A DNA stretch of 64,000 bases. Source: Chloroflexota bacterium. GTDB taxonomy: Bacteria > Chloroflexota > Anaerolineae > Promineifilales > Promineifilaceae. Numbering within the stretch: the first letter of the stretch is position 1; every line of letters begins with the position of its first letter. Under the pieces are notes generated by a model. That model was not told the DNA's origin. It saw only the letters and a program-made list of their open reading frames with translations, and made no database searches. The DNA lies in NCBI GenBank assembly GCA_018004935.1, contig JAGNBF010000012.1, positions 40,109 to 104,108 of the forward strand, written 5' to 3'. The position numbers and the translations under genes were made by a program. This document shows, piece after piece, positions 34,268-43,517 of this stretch.

Positions 34268-36817
34268 TTATTCCTGCCGTATCGCGGCCGCAACCACCAT
34301 CCCCCCCACCCTTGACGACGGATAAATCGCCGCCAGGAGGGCCGACACCACCGCCACCAGCAGGGCCTGCAAAAAATAACCCGGCTGTAAATCCATCTGC
34401 AACGTCCAGCCAAACGAGCGCACGTTGATGATGTAAATGAGAATCCAGGCCAGCACATACCCCGTCGGCATCGCCAACAGACCGGCCAACGCCCCCATCA
34501 GCCCCGTCTCCAGCAAAATCATCTGCCACATCTGCCGCAAACCCATGCCGGTAGCCCGTAGGACACCCAGTTCTCGCGTCCGCTCCAGTTGCAGACTCAG
34601 CAAGGCACTCAGCACCCCGATAAACGCCACAATCGTCGCCAGCAGGCGCAGGGCGGCGGTAATGGCGAAGGTGCGATCAAAAATCTCCATTGACCCTTGC
34701 CGGATGCCCTGATTGGAACGGATAGAAAGCTCCTGCACGTCGGTCAGGGCGGTCTGCAATTCAGCCACCACCTGATCCACATCCACACCGGGTGCGGTCA
34801 GCAACGCCAGCGACGAAATAGCCGTATCATGCCAGTTCTGCCGGTACAACCCATCGCCAATCATCATACTGCCCTGATCCGACGAGTAATCATAAAAAAC
34901 GGCCAACACCGGGAACGTCCGTGGCCCTTCGTCCGTCATCAGGGTGATGGGAGCCGGGGGAGTGCCCAGGTTTTCTTTCAGCACCAGCGGCTCCGACAGC
35001 ATAATCCCTTCGCCCGCCACAAAACGCCCCCACAAATCAGGCTGGCCGTCCGTCCACGAATATTGCCGTTCGCCCCGTGTCACATCCCCGGCAATGGCCC
35101 GTAATTCGATGTCGCGCTCCAGGTCGTGTACGTTGACCATCACGCTCCGCACAGTGGCCGTGGCCGCAACGCCCGGCCAATGCGCGGCGACCGCAACCAC
35201 TTCGGGCTGGATGATGCCCATGTTGCGCGTGGCGGTGAGTGTGGGGGGCGAGATGAACACATCGGCCTGCAAGGTGCTGTCCAGCCAGGTGACAACGGTC
35301 TGGCGGAAGGAGCCGATCATAATGGAGACACCGACGATGACGGAGACGGCGGTCATCAGGGCGGCGATGGCGACGCTGGTGCGGCTGAGGGAACGCACGA
35401 TGTCACGCGGGGCCATGCGCCCGATGGGGCCAAAAATCGCGCCGGTCAGGGGGGAAAGCCGCTCCATCAGCCATAAGGTAATCGGCGCGGTGAGTAGAGC
35501 GAAGGCGATGAGCACGGTGAACAGCCCGGCAAAGGTGATGATCAGGCTCAGCCCTTTCAGCCAGAGCAGGAACGCCCCCACGATGACCATGACTGCCCAG
35601 ACGAGGACGAGCCAGGGGATGAAGCGGCGGGTTTTGCTCTCGAGGGCGGAGCGTTGCAGATTGCTGGTGGGGGTGGTTCGCATGGCTTCGATGGCGGGTA
35701 CGAGTGAGGCCAGAATCGCGGCCGCGACGCCCACCACCACTCCCTTCACCAGACTGAGCGCGGGGATGGTCACTTCCTGCACCGTCACCACAAAATAAAA
35801 ATCGTTGATCGTCTGTGTCACCAACCGCACCATCGCCTGCCCCAACACCACGCCCAACCCCACCCCCAGCACCGACCCCACCAGGCTGAGGACAAACGCC
35901 TCGCTCAGGATGAGGCCAAATAGTTGGCCGCCGGTCACACCCAGACAGCGCAGAACGCCGAACAGCGGCCGCCGCTGGACAACGCTGAAGGTGACGGTGT
36001 TGTAGATGAGGAACATGCCCACCACCAGGGCCAACATACTTAAGGCGGTGAGGTTCAGGGTGAAGGCCGCGCTCATCTGTTGGATGGTGTTGCCACTCGC
36101 GGCCGCAAGCTCCAGCCGCACCCCCTCTGGCAAGATGGCCCGGATGGGGGCCAGGGCCGTGTTATCGTGGATGATGAGGTCAATGTGGGAGACGCGGCCG
36201 CGCATCGCCAACACCTCTTGCGCCGAGGCAATATCGCTGAAAATCAGGGCACTCATCGCCCGTTCCCCCGTGCTGTCCGCCGGTTGCACCAGGGCCACGA
36301 TTGTCGCGGTGGTCAGGATGCCCGCATTGTCCAGGGTGATGGTGTCACCCAACGCCACACCAAACCGCTCCGCCAGTCCGGTGCTGAGGATAACCGTGTT
36401 GGCCTGGGTCAGAAACGGGGTCAGGCTGTCGTTGCGGACATTTTCGCCCAGGTAGTTGCGGAAGGGTGGCTCGGCGAACGGGTCTACGCCCAACAACCGG
36501 TACGGCTGATCGCCCAACTCGGCCACGCGCACATACCCTTCCACCACCGGCGCGGACAAGGTGTACCCCACCTCGCGGCGCAAACGGGTGTACACCGCCT
36601 CATCCACCCCGGTCGAGCTGGCGATAATGCGATGGGTGGTTTTGCCGGTGATGGCGTCGGTGGACAGTTGGAAGGCCCGTTGCGCCGAGCCATTGGCCAG
36701 GTCAATGGAAACCATCATGGCGACACCAATCGCCACGCCTAAAACAAACAACAAATATTGCAACGGGCGGCGGCGGATGCGTCGCCAGGCGGTACGGTAG
36801 AGAGGAAGTAAGGACAT
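34268..36817 (-). CDS. ABC transporter permease, FtsX/MacB-like, two-domain
   Basis: 849 residues. It has an N-terminal helix (YLLFVLGVAIGVAMMVSIDL), a large extracytoplasmic domain, then two sets of FtsX-type three-helix bundles (LTALSMLALVVGMFLIYNTV near 262 and VSIMIGSFRQTVVTWLDS near 490) and a final set (YIINVRSFGWTLQMDLQPGY). This duplicated layout matches AttF/AttG or the LolCDE-like large permeases that extract lipids or lipoproteins. It lies 19 bases downstream of its ATPase. It has eight GCGGCCGC octamers. Confidence 0.92.
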   Translation of the reverse strand: MSLLPLYRTAWRRIRRRPLQYLLFVLGVAIGVAMMVSIDLANGSAQRAFQLSTDAITGKTTHRIIASSTGVDEAVYTRLRREVGYTLSAPVVEGYVRVAELGDQPYRLLGVDPFAEPPFRNYLGENVRNDSLTPFLTQANTVILSTGLAERFGVALGDTITLDNAGILTTATIVALVQPADSTGERAMSALIFSDIASAQEVLAMRGRVSHIDLIIHDNTALAPIRAILPEGVRLELAAASGNTIQQMSAAFTLNLTALSMLALVVGMFLIYNTVTFSVVQRRPLFGVLRCLGVTGGQLFGLILSEAFVLSLVGSVLGVGLGVVLGQAMVRLVTQTINDFYFVVTVQEVTIPALSLVKGVVVGVAAAILASLVPAIEAMRTTPTSNLQRSALESKTRRFIPWLVLVWAVMVIVGAFLLWLKGLSLIITFAGLFTVLIAFALLTAPITLWLMERLSPLTGAIFGPIGRMAPRDIVRSLSRTSVAIAALMTAVSVIVGVSIMIGSFRQTVVTWLDSTLQADVFISPPTLTATRNMGIIQPEVVAVAAHWPGVAATATVRSVMVNVHDLERDIELRAIAGDVTRGERQYSWTDGQPDLWGRFVAGEGIMLSEPLVLKENLGTPPAPITLMTDEGPRTFPVLAVFYDYSSDQGSMMIGDGLYRQNWHDTAISSLALLTAPGVDVDQVVAELQTALTDVQELSIRSNQGIRQGSMEIFDRTFAITAALRLLATIVAFIGVLSALLSLQLERTRELGVLRATGMGLRQMWQMILLETGLMGALAGLLAMPTGYVLAWILIYIINVRSFGWTLQMDLQPGYFLQALLVAVVSALLAAIYPSSRVGGMVVAAAIRQE

Positions 36818-36836
36818 AGGATTTTCGATTGGCGAT

Positions 36837-37610
36837 TTACGATTGACGATTGAAATGTGGAACGGGTTCGCCTAACCCATTGGTGGAAAAACCTGCCCCT
36901 TGCCGCTCTGCCACTTTGTCTTCTTCCACTAATTTCCCTTCGTGAATGTGGAACACGCGGTCGGCGAAGGGGACAACTTCGGGGTTGTGGGTGGCCATGA
37001 TCAGGGTTTTGCCCGCCTGCCGGGTCAGAGAAAGCAGAAGTTTCATCACCCGATCCCCTGTCTCCTCGTCCAGGTTGCCAGTGGGTTCATCGGTCAACAC
37101 GATGAGCGGGTCGTGGGCCAGGGCGCGGGCGATGGCGACGCGCTGTTGCTCCCCGCCAGAGAGTTTGTCAGGGAAAGTGTCGCGCCGATCCGCCAACCCC
37201 ACCTGGGCCAACAACTGCATGGCTCCGGCTTCCGCCTGTTTCCGGTTTTGCCCCGCCAATTCCTGGGGCAAGGTGATGTTTTCTAACACGGTCAGGGTGG
37301 GGATCAGGTTAAAAAATTGGAAGACAAAGCCGATGTGATCGCGGCGAAACAGGGTTTGTTCTCGTTCGCGCAGGGCAGTGATGGGGGTGTTGTTGACATG
37401 AATGTGCCCGGACAGCGGCCGCTCAATTCCGGCGATGAGGTTGAGCAGGGTGCTTTTACCGCTCCCACTGCGTCCCAACAAAACGGCAAATTCCCCCTGG
37501 TAAAAAAGGGCGTTCAGATTGTCCAGCACGAGCCGTTCTTTGCCCCCTTCCTGGAACGATTTGCTCAGGTTTTCGAGCCGGACGATGGGTTTGGTTTGGG
37601 GTGGGGTCAT
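36837..37610 (-). CDS. ABC transporter ATP-binding protein (LolD/MacB type)
   Basis: 257 residues. Walker A is GRSGSGKST near residue 43, the signature [15 protein letters not shown] near 143, Walker B with the catalytic glutamate [13 protein letters not shown] near 166, and the H-loop histidine in MATHNPEV. It powers the neighbouring permease; the group is the FtsE/LolD/MacB class. The last residues (HFNRQS) are encoded by a GATTGACGATTG-type intergenic repeat that now forms the C-terminus. AAGGAT precedes the ATG. Confidence 0.93.
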   Translation of the reverse strand: MTPPQTKPIVRLENLSKSFQEGGKERLVLDNLNALFYQGEFAVLLGRSGSGKSTLLNLIAGIERPLSGHIHVNNTPITALREREQTLFRRDHIGFVFQFFNLIPTLTVLENITLPQELAGQNRKQAEAGAMQLLAQVGLADRRDTFPDKLSGGEQQRVAIARALAHDPLIVLTDEPTGNLDEETGDRVMKLLLSLTRQAGKTLIMATHNPEVVPFADRVFHIHEGKLVEEDKVAERQGAGFSTNGLGEPVPHFNRQS

Positions 37611-38224
37611 GGTATCCTTTGGTTATTGGTGTACTGGTGTATTGGTGTATTGGTTATTGTCTCTTGGGCGATCTATTTTCACTGATCAAGAGACCAGCAG
37701 TTTGTCGGAAAAGTCCTGTATTTCCTTTTTGGGTACACGGATCAACACGGATTACACGGATTTTTAGCTTCGCCATGTTCCGAAATCCGTGTTTATCCGT
37801 GAGTCTACTGAAAAAAGGAACCGCCAAGACGCTGAGAACGCCAAGAACGGAAGAAGTCCAGAGAAAATCTTCGCGATCTTTGCGTCTTTGCGGTGAAAAA
37901 TCTTCTTTTTTCAGCGAACTCATCCGTGAAAATCCGTGTACGAATTTCTTTCTCCGACAGGCTGTTAGAGACTGGTTAATCCTTCGTTTTTCATCAAGAT
38001 GGATTGTGCGAAGTTTCACAAAGTTTTGAACATTCTACATGATTGATAGAGTGAGAACAAGCGGGCCGCGGCCGCGCTCACGCATAGTTCATTTTGTCAA
38101 CGTTTTGCACAGATTGCAAGCGGAGAAAGGTTTGCCACGAATTCCACGAATTAGCACGAATGAAAAATGTAATTCGTGTCAATTCGTGAAATTTGTGGCT
38201 GATTATCTTTTGTAAGAGGGTGTT
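37611..38224. repeat. Intergenic region of short self-similar repeats
   Basis: 37620-37660 repeats TGTATTGG/TGTACTGG several times. 37733-37800 and 37922-37940 are CACGGATTT-type inverted repeats. 37803-37910 pairs GAAAAAAGGAACCGCCAAGA with TCTTTGCGGTGAAAAATCTTC. 38068-38075 is one of the few intergenic GCGGCCGC octamers. 38138-38205 is an inverted CACGAATT-type repeat. No gene is seen. Confidence 0.65.
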
Positions 38225-39241
38225 ATGGCACTGGTTTTGGCTCTTGATTTTGGTGGGACGAAATTATCCGCGGCCGCGACCCGGCTTCCCTTCACCTCTC
38301 CCCCGCAATGGCTGGCCCGGCGGCGCGTTTACACCCCGGAGTCGGCGGATGGGCTGTTTGAGTATGCCACGATGCTGGCGATGGCCCGCGAACTGGTCGT
38401 CGAAGTGGGGCCACCGGATGTGATCGGGGTCAGTTTTGGTGGCCCGGCGGATGTGACACAGGGGGTAGTGCGCCTGTCGCATCATGTGGCCGGGTGGGAC
38501 AATGTACCGTTGGCGGATTGGCTAGAGGACGAGTTTGGTGTGCCGGTGGTGGTGGATAATGATGCCAACGCGGCCGCGCTCGGTGAGCATCGTTTGGGGG
38601 CGGGGCGGGGGCTGGATGATCTGTTTTATGTGACGGTGAGCACAGGCGTAGGCGGGGGCTGGGTGCTGAACGGCGAGGTACACAGGGGACGCGGCCGCAT
38701 GGCGGGCGAAATTGGGCATGTGGTGGTGAATCCGGGGGGAATGGCCTGTGTCTGCGGCAAACAGGGGTGTGTCGAGGCGGAAGCGTGTGGCCCGGCGATA
38801 GCGAAACGGATGCAGATGTTGGTGGAGGAGTACCCGGAGTGGGGTAGGCCGTTTGTAGAATGGGTGGGGAAACAGGGGAATGGTCAATTGTCAATCGTCA
38901 ATGGGCAATGGTCAATGAAAATAACGGCGCAGGAAGTGAACGCGGCCGCGCACGATAACATTTTTCTGGCGCGACAGGTGCTCACCGAAGCGGGCAGTTT
39001 TTTGGGGCAGGGGTTGGGGGCGGTGTGTAATTTGATGAACCCACAACGGATTATCCTGGGGGGCGGCGTCACGAAAAGTGGGCCGTTGTGGTGGGAAGCG
39101 GTGCGTAACACCGCCAGAACACACGCTCTGCCAGAGGTAGATGTGGAAATTGTCCCGGCGGAGTTGGGGGATGATGCGCCGCTGTGGGGTGCGGTTGTGT
39201 TGGCAAATGAGAGAGTCGTACCGCTTTCCACAAGCCCTTAG
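38225..39241 (+). CDS. ROK-family sugar kinase/regulator
   Basis: 338 residues. ATP-binding DFGGTKLSAAA starts at residue 8, the catalytic VVDNDANAAALGE is near 112, STGVGGGW near 139, and the ROK zinc-site signature GMACVCGKQGCVEAEA is near 174. The first motif and the absence of a DNA-binding domain fit a glucokinase-like sugar kinase. Residues about 217-236 (QGNGQLSIVNGQWSMKITAQ) are an inserted segment encoded by a TCAATTGTCAATCGTCAATG-type repeat; it stayed in frame and lies between ordinary ROK segments. The sugar is unknown. Confidence 0.9.
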   Translation: MALVLALDFGGTKLSAAATRLPFTSPPQWLARRRVYTPESADGLFEYATMLAMARELVVEVGPPDVIGVSFGGPADVTQGVVRLSHHVAGWDNVPLADWLEDEFGVPVVVDNDANAAALGEHRLGAGRGLDDLFYVTVSTGVGGGWVLNGEVHRGRGRMAGEIGHVVVNPGGMACVCGKQGCVEAEACGPAIAKRMQMLVEEYPEWGRPFVEWVGKQGNGQLSIVNGQWSMKITAQEVNAAAHDNIFLARQVLTEAGSFLGQGLGAVCNLMNPQRIILGGGVTKSGPLWWEAVRNTARTHALPEVDVEIVPAELGDDAPLWGAVVLANERVVPLSTSP

Positions 39242-39486
39242 TCATCATTCGGAAATAAGGTGGGTGGCGCGGTCAGGAGACCGGCCACAGCAAACGCCAA
39301 AGTTATTGATGAATGAACCCTTAGCTGGTTTAATCGAAAAATCCATTTCCCTGCCTCTTTTTCGGTGGGAAGGGGGGACTCAACGGCGCGGTTTTGAGTT
39401 GGGGCAAGCATTAAATTTCCCCAGGCGTGGGGCGTTCCTCATGAGAAATGAAAATGCCATTCGGGTGAATGGCATTCCCTGGTTAC
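39242..39486. repeat. Intergenic element, partial
   Basis: 39243-39322 is a reverse copy of the GGGTTCG family (core GGTCAGGAGACCGGCCACAG, ending GAATGAACCCTTAG). The rest, including 39425-39478 (GAATGCCATT/GAATGGCATTCC), has a short inverted repeat near the 3' end of the next gene that could act as its terminator. Confidence 0.5.
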
Positions 39487-39951
39487 TCAAGCCTTATTCG
39501 TTGGGGTGTTGTTTGTATCGTCTGGGGGAGTTTTCTCTAGAGGGGTAAACTGTGTCGCCAGGTTGCCAAATTCCTCGCTTAACCAGCGCAACCCTTCGGC
39601 CATCGCTGTTTTGGCTTTTCGTCCTAGCTCAGCCGTTTCCACCTTTTCTTTAACCTGGCTGACTTCTTCTTTGGCCTTTTGCGCCGCCTGGCTATCCCGT
39701 AATTCTTTAAACCCTTTTTCTAGCTCGCTGACAAACACATCCAGACCCTCACGCACATCAGTTTCGATCTTTTGCCGCTCCTGACTATTCCAGGCTGAGC
39801 GTAAGGCTTCGGCAAATTGGCGGCCCAGGCTCTTCATTTCGGCAATGAGATCAACTTCAGGCTGGGGTGGAGTCTGGGGCGTTTCGTCTTCTACGGGTAT
39901 TTCCAATTTGATGCGATCTTTTATCTCTTTTATGGTTTGTTCGTCGGTCAT
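39487..39951 (-). CDS. Acidic coiled-coil protein, function unknown
   Basis: 154 residues, highly charged. A Pro/Glu-rich N-terminus (LEIPVEDETPQTPPQPEVD) precedes a helical body (FVSELEKGFKELRDSQAAQK, then AKEEVSQVKEKVETAELGRK) with heptad character near residues 70-115. No signal peptide or membrane segment, so cytoplasmic. I do not recognise the family. It is preceded by a single copy of the 105-bp hairpin leader found before the pentapeptide gene, with GGAG supplied by that repeat. Confidence 0.75.
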   Translation of the reverse strand: MTDEQTIKEIKDRIKLEIPVEDETPQTPPQPEVDLIAEMKSLGRQFAEALRSAWNSQERQKIETDVREGLDVFVSELEKGFKELRDSQAAQKAKEEVSQVKEKVETAELGRKAKTAMAEGLRWLSEEFGNLATQFTPLEKTPPDDTNNTPTNKA

Positions 39952-40068
39952 GGAGAACTCCTGCGAAAAGGTAGGGCGATTTTGTAAATCGCCTGGCGGA
40001 CGATTTACAAAATCGTCCTACAAATTTTCATTCCTCTTGGTGCGCTCAAAGCCCATGGGGAACTCCTG
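39952..40068. repeat. Single copy of the 105-bp hairpin leader
   Basis: Matches the units at 4321-4845: GGCGATTTTGTAAATCGCC-type arm, then GGACGATTTACAAAATCGTC, then CAAATTTTCATTCCTCTTGG and GGGGAACTCC. Both hairpin arms carry the same compensating change (TTTTGTAAA and TTTACAAAA) relative to the five-unit array, so the stem has been preserved. Confidence 0.9.
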
Positions 40069-40229
40069 TGAGAATATGACACGGATAGGGGGGAAACCCC
40101 AACGGTGCGGTTTGGCGGGTGGCCGCCCACCAAACCGCACCAGAAATAGTTCTCCGCCCCTGGGGGCGGGACGGATAAATTTACATGGCTAAACACAAAC
40201 AATACGCACAAACGGGGCGTGAGTTGTAT
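40069..40229. other. Intergenic, GC-rich inverted repeat
   Basis: 40105-40140 contains GGTGCGGTTTGG and CCAAACCGCACC, a perfect 12-bp inverted repeat around GCGGGTGGCCGCCCA. No gene is seen. Confidence 0.55.
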
Positions 40230-41198
40230 TTACTCTGTGATGCGGTAGAGGGACCAATCATCCATAAACCAACCATTATTGGTAATGGCCCAGCGGCCGC
40301 GAATCCATACGCCTAAAGTAACCGTCCGTCCTTCAGTGAGGGTAAGGGTATGGACAAAGGTATTACGGCGGCCGAATTGAGGTAATTGCCAACCCATTTG
40401 GATGCCATCCACCAAAAATTGAACTTCACCGGAGAGAGGATCGGGAGCCCAGATTTTACTGCCATCGGGCTGGTAGCCCACCACCAGATCGGGAAAAACC
40501 TTGATGGTGAAGAGATATTGGCCTGGCTCCAGAAAAACATCCGTTAGTAAGCGGTAACTGATGGAACCGGAACCTTTGAATATTTTGATAGTGTAATTAC
40601 CACTCCAAATAAAGGTACTGTGTTCAGATACCGGTAAAAAATCTTTAGATAACACTCTGGTTTCAGGACGGACAAAATCATTCCAGGGGTTTGGATCCAA
40701 TGGATTGTCCCCGGCATCCCACTCAAAACGCCAACTATTGGGAACCTGTAATTCTGGGATGTCATTGAGATTGTACCAACCGTTTTCAAATGACGCGTTG
40801 GGCAAGAGATTGTTACCAGTTGTGGCTGGTATGGTGGCAACGGCCGTGAACGGCAATGGGATCAACAGGGTGGGAGTGGGGGATGGGGTGGCTGAGGGAG
40901 GAAGCGCTGTGGCAATGGCTGTAGGGGGGCGGGTATTGGTGGGCACAATGGCCCCGGCAGGACGGGGGGTTCTGCTTGGTGGAGCCGCAAAAACTGGAAG
41001 CGCTTCGATGGGGGTAGGGATGGGTGTCCAGGTTGCGGGAACTGTCGCGGCCGCATTGTCTTCTGCTACCTCAACTGATTCTGACCCAGGGGCGGCCACC
41101 GTTATGAGAAGCGTGGGAATCGCGGCCGCGGGTGGCCTCTGGCAGGCTACCAGAAACAGGACAGAGAAAACCACTCCAACGTATTGCCGTAAGTTCAT
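40230..41198 (-). CDS. Lipoprotein with carbohydrate-binding-like domain
   Basis: 322 residues. The lipobox LVAC gives cysteine 19. Residues 40-125 are a Pro/Thr/Ala linker (PPTAIATALPPSATPSPTPT). The remaining 190 residues start LLPNASFENGWYNLNDIPEL and read as a single beta-sandwich (carbohydrate-binding-module or jelly-roll-like) ending FMDDWSLYRITE. It should be displayed on the cell surface. It starts 13 bases after the upstream gene on the same strand and so is probably in the same transcript as the acetyltransferase-sensor fusion. Confidence 0.8.
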   Translation of the reverse strand: MNLRQYVGVVFSVLFLVACQRPPAAAIPTLLITVAAPGSESVEVAEDNAAATVPATWTPIPTPIEALPVFAAPPSRTPRPAGAIVPTNTRPPTAIATALPPSATPSPTPTLLIPLPFTAVATIPATTGNNLLPNASFENGWYNLNDIPELQVPNSWRFEWDAGDNPLDPNPWNDFVRPETRVLSKDFLPVSEHSTFIWSGNYTIKIFKGSGSISYRLLTDVFLEPGQYLFTIKVFPDLVVGYQPDGSKIWAPDPLSGEVQFLVDGIQMGWQLPQFGRRNTFVHTLTLTEGRTVTLGVWIRGRWAITNNGWFMDDWSLYRITE

Positions 41199-41211
41199 AG
41201 TGATTACTCCG

Positions 41212-42822
41212 TTATTCTCCCCCGTTAAGCGTAAAACGTCGGTATTGGTTGGATAATTTCTGCCCTAATGAAGCGGCAATATTGCGCATCACCTTCATCC
41301 CTACCCGAGGATAACGGTCAATAAGATGTTGAAAATCATGGTGTTTCAACGCGGCTAACATGACATCTGTCGCGGCTATGGCTGTGGCTCCATAGGGTTG
41401 CTCCAAAATCATGGAGATTTCGCCTAATACATCGCCCTGGCGCACTTCCCCGATCAGGTGGCGGTTATCAGCCCCATACACATTAATCATCCCTTCCATC
41501 ACCAGATACATCACCTTACCCTCTTCCCCGGCCTGCAAAATGGTTTCCCCTTTAGCAAAATTAGTCACCCGGCACAAAGCGGCAATTTTGCTCAGTTCCC
41601 CTTCTTCTAACCCCTGGAAACTGGCCATCTGGCGCGTAGCCTGGTTGACTACAATACCCATCTGTTTCTCTTCAAACCCCTGGCGCACTAACTTAAACAC
41701 TTGCAAACTTTCCTCGGTCAATTGGGCATCATCAATATTGAGCGGCACATAGACCTTGGCCATTTTTACTGTATCCAACCGTTCTACCTCATGAAAAACA
41801 AAAGCCGGACAGTAGGCGACGGGCACAAAACCTAGATTGCTTAAGGTACGTTGAATGGTGGGAGAATAAGCACTAATGGTGATTTCAAAATATTCTGTGT
41901 GATATACCTCTTGGGCACGGCGGTCTAGTTCTTTGAGAAGAAAACCGGCTACGTCATCCCGTAGCGCGATCATCTCAAGGGCTTTGAGCGTGCGTCCTAT
42001 GTCGTCTACCACAAATCCAATCGAGCCAACGATTTTATTGCCCTCGCGGGCGACCAGATAACGGGATTCATGGAGTTGTAACATGAACAAGCCCGCCGTG
42101 AGTTGTAAATTGCCAAAGACAAGACGGCCAGATAAGCGGCCGCGTTCAATCCGTAAAAGGCTGGGAAACTCATCCTCTTTAAGCTCACTTACCTCAAACC
42201 CGGTACCAATAGGATAATCATCCGCATCATCGGCGGCAATCAGATCATTCCTTAACCCCATATTTTCCAGGGCCAGTTGTCCTAACAGAAAGATTTCAGG
42301 AATTACGCGCGGATTATTGCGCCTTAGCTCCCCGGGCTGATTACCAAATAATCTTCCTGTAAGTACCAGGCTTTCTCGCCGTGACAGCTTGGCCTTTTGG
42401 GGCAAAAATCCAATAGGCATAAAACCAAACTGGTGCGAAATCGTTTGCGCCCCGGTATGAGCTGTTCGGCATTCGGCCAACCCAAAATGAAGACGACGAT
42501 TCGCAAATTCAATACGTGCTCGCATCAGCTCCGTACCGACACCCAGGTTGCGATATTGGGGATGTACAGCCAGACGGCCAAACTCCCCGCACAGGTCGGC
42601 AAAAGCACCTACCTCAAAATAAACCGAGGCTGTACCGGCAATTTGACCTTCGACTTCAGCTACCAGAGAAAGATAACTATCCTGGTAGATACTTCGTTTG
42701 AGCCAATCGTCGTCATAGAAGGCTTTGTAAGGATAGTCATGGCCGTACACTTCATAATAAAGGGAACGGATGGCGGGTATATCCGCTTCAACAAAACGAC
42801 GGACAAGAACGGTGGCGGACAC
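41212..42822 (-). CDS. GNAT acetyltransferase fused to a cyclic-nucleotide-binding domain
   Basis: 536 residues. Residues 1-150 are a GNAT N-acetyltransferase (VEADIPAIRSLYYEVYGHDY; acetyl-CoA loop LAVHPQYRNLGVGTEL). A second, less typical GNAT-like unit spans about 190-330. The C-terminal part, about 400-520, is a Crp-type cyclic-nucleotide-binding domain (ITNFAKGETILQAGEEGKVM-like start; GDVLGEISMILEQPYGATAI). This suggests an acetyltransferase switched by a cyclic nucleotide, as in the mycobacterial Pat-type lysine acetyltransferases, although the order here is reversed. The start is GTG, fixed by GAGGAG (42829-42834) six bases ahead. Confidence 0.87.
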   Translation of the reverse strand: MSATVLVRRFVEADIPAIRSLYYEVYGHDYPYKAFYDDDWLKRSIYQDSYLSLVAEVEGQIAGTASVYFEVGAFADLCGEFGRLAVHPQYRNLGVGTELMRARIEFANRRLHFGLAECRTAHTGAQTISHQFGFMPIGFLPQKAKLSRRESLVLTGRLFGNQPGELRRNNPRVIPEIFLLGQLALENMGLRNDLIAADDADDYPIGTGFEVSELKEDEFPSLLRIERGRLSGRLVFGNLQLTAGLFMLQLHESRYLVAREGNKIVGSIGFVVDDIGRTLKALEMIALRDDVAGFLLKELDRRAQEVYHTEYFEITISAYSPTIQRTLSNLGFVPVAYCPAFVFHEVERLDTVKMAKVYVPLNIDDAQLTEESLQVFKLVRQGFEEKQMGIVVNQATRQMASFQGLEEGELSKIAALCRVTNFAKGETILQAGEEGKVMYLVMEGMINVYGADNRHLIGEVRQGDVLGEISMILEQPYGATAIAATDVMLAALKHHDFQHLIDRYPRVGMKVMRNIAASLGQKLSNQYRRFTLNGGE

Positions 42823-42828
42823 AGTGAA

Positions 42829-42834
42829 CTCCTC
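42829..42834 (-). promoter_or_regulatory. Ribosome binding site that fixes a GTG start
   Basis: GAGGAG on the minus strand, six bases before GTG at 42822. No ATG in frame lies nearby, so it decides the start of the acetyltransferase-sensor gene. Confidence 0.8.
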
Positions 42835-42847
42835 TGAAAATCACTAC

Positions 42848-42958
42848 TATAGACCTTAAGATAATGATTTTGAGTAGGGGCTGGCCTTGTGCCTGCCCTG
42901 CATTGGGGCAACCACAAGGGTTGCCCGTATAGTCAAAATCTTTTTCTTAAAAGCTATA
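42848..42958. mobile_element. Approximately 112-bp element with TATAG ends, copy 2
   Basis: Nearly identical to 25125-25236, with the same ends (TATAGACCTTAAGATAATG and AAAGCTATA). High identity between distant copies points to recent mobility. Confidence 0.78.
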
Positions 42959-43517
42959 AGTAATCGTTTGGAAACAAGATGGGTGGCTCCGTCAGGAGAC
43001 CGGCCCCAGCAAGTCACTAAGTTAAAAACGAACGATTACTAATATGAAGAAACATGGATGGGTAAGCGTTCGGTCGGGTTATATCAACGGATTAAAAAAT
43101 AAACCGCTTTTCCAGAGGTCGCCTTTAATCCGTTCCTTTCTAAATCCGTTACTGGAACCAAAACGGCCAAAAATCGTCTCTGAACTGAACGGTTATCATG
43201 GATGGGAAGGAAACGGATAAGGAATGAAAACAATCACGTTAATGAGCGAAATCGCAGGTTGGGGAAGGGGAACCCGATCTGTGGGCAAGATTGGGGTAAA
43301 GTATCTCCTTTTGCCCCTTTAGAAAACTCCCCGCCCTGGGGGTGGGGGAAACCTGTGTACGTAATCGCCCTAATACGAGACAGGCTAACTGGAAACAGAC
43401 TCAATTTTACCTCTGATAACAGATTTAGGTGGGAGCAAAATTTCGGGATCAATTGAATCATGTTACAATTTGCCCCAGTGCGTAAATCTTAACCCTACAG
43501 GTAGCATAAGGTTCCCT
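42959..43517. repeat. Intergenic region with two elements
   Basis: 42956-43042 is bounded by AGTAATCGTTTGGAAA and, inverted, GAACGATTACT, around a GTCAGGAGACCGGCC core. 43062-43196 is the MITE below. 43315-43380 is GC-rich. 43440-43517 is the leader of the next gene. Confidence 0.6.
43062..43196. mobile_element. MITE with GTAAsCGTTCAGT ends, reverse copy
   Basis: Reverse-orientation copy of the family at 15518-15636 and 24864-24998. It starts GTAAGCGTTCGGTCGGGTTA and ends GAACTGAACGGTTAT. Confidence 0.72.

Noticed and set aside
34944..36742. Long plus-strand frames opposite the ABC permease
   Set aside because: They are antisense shadows of a well-supported gene in GC-rich sequence.
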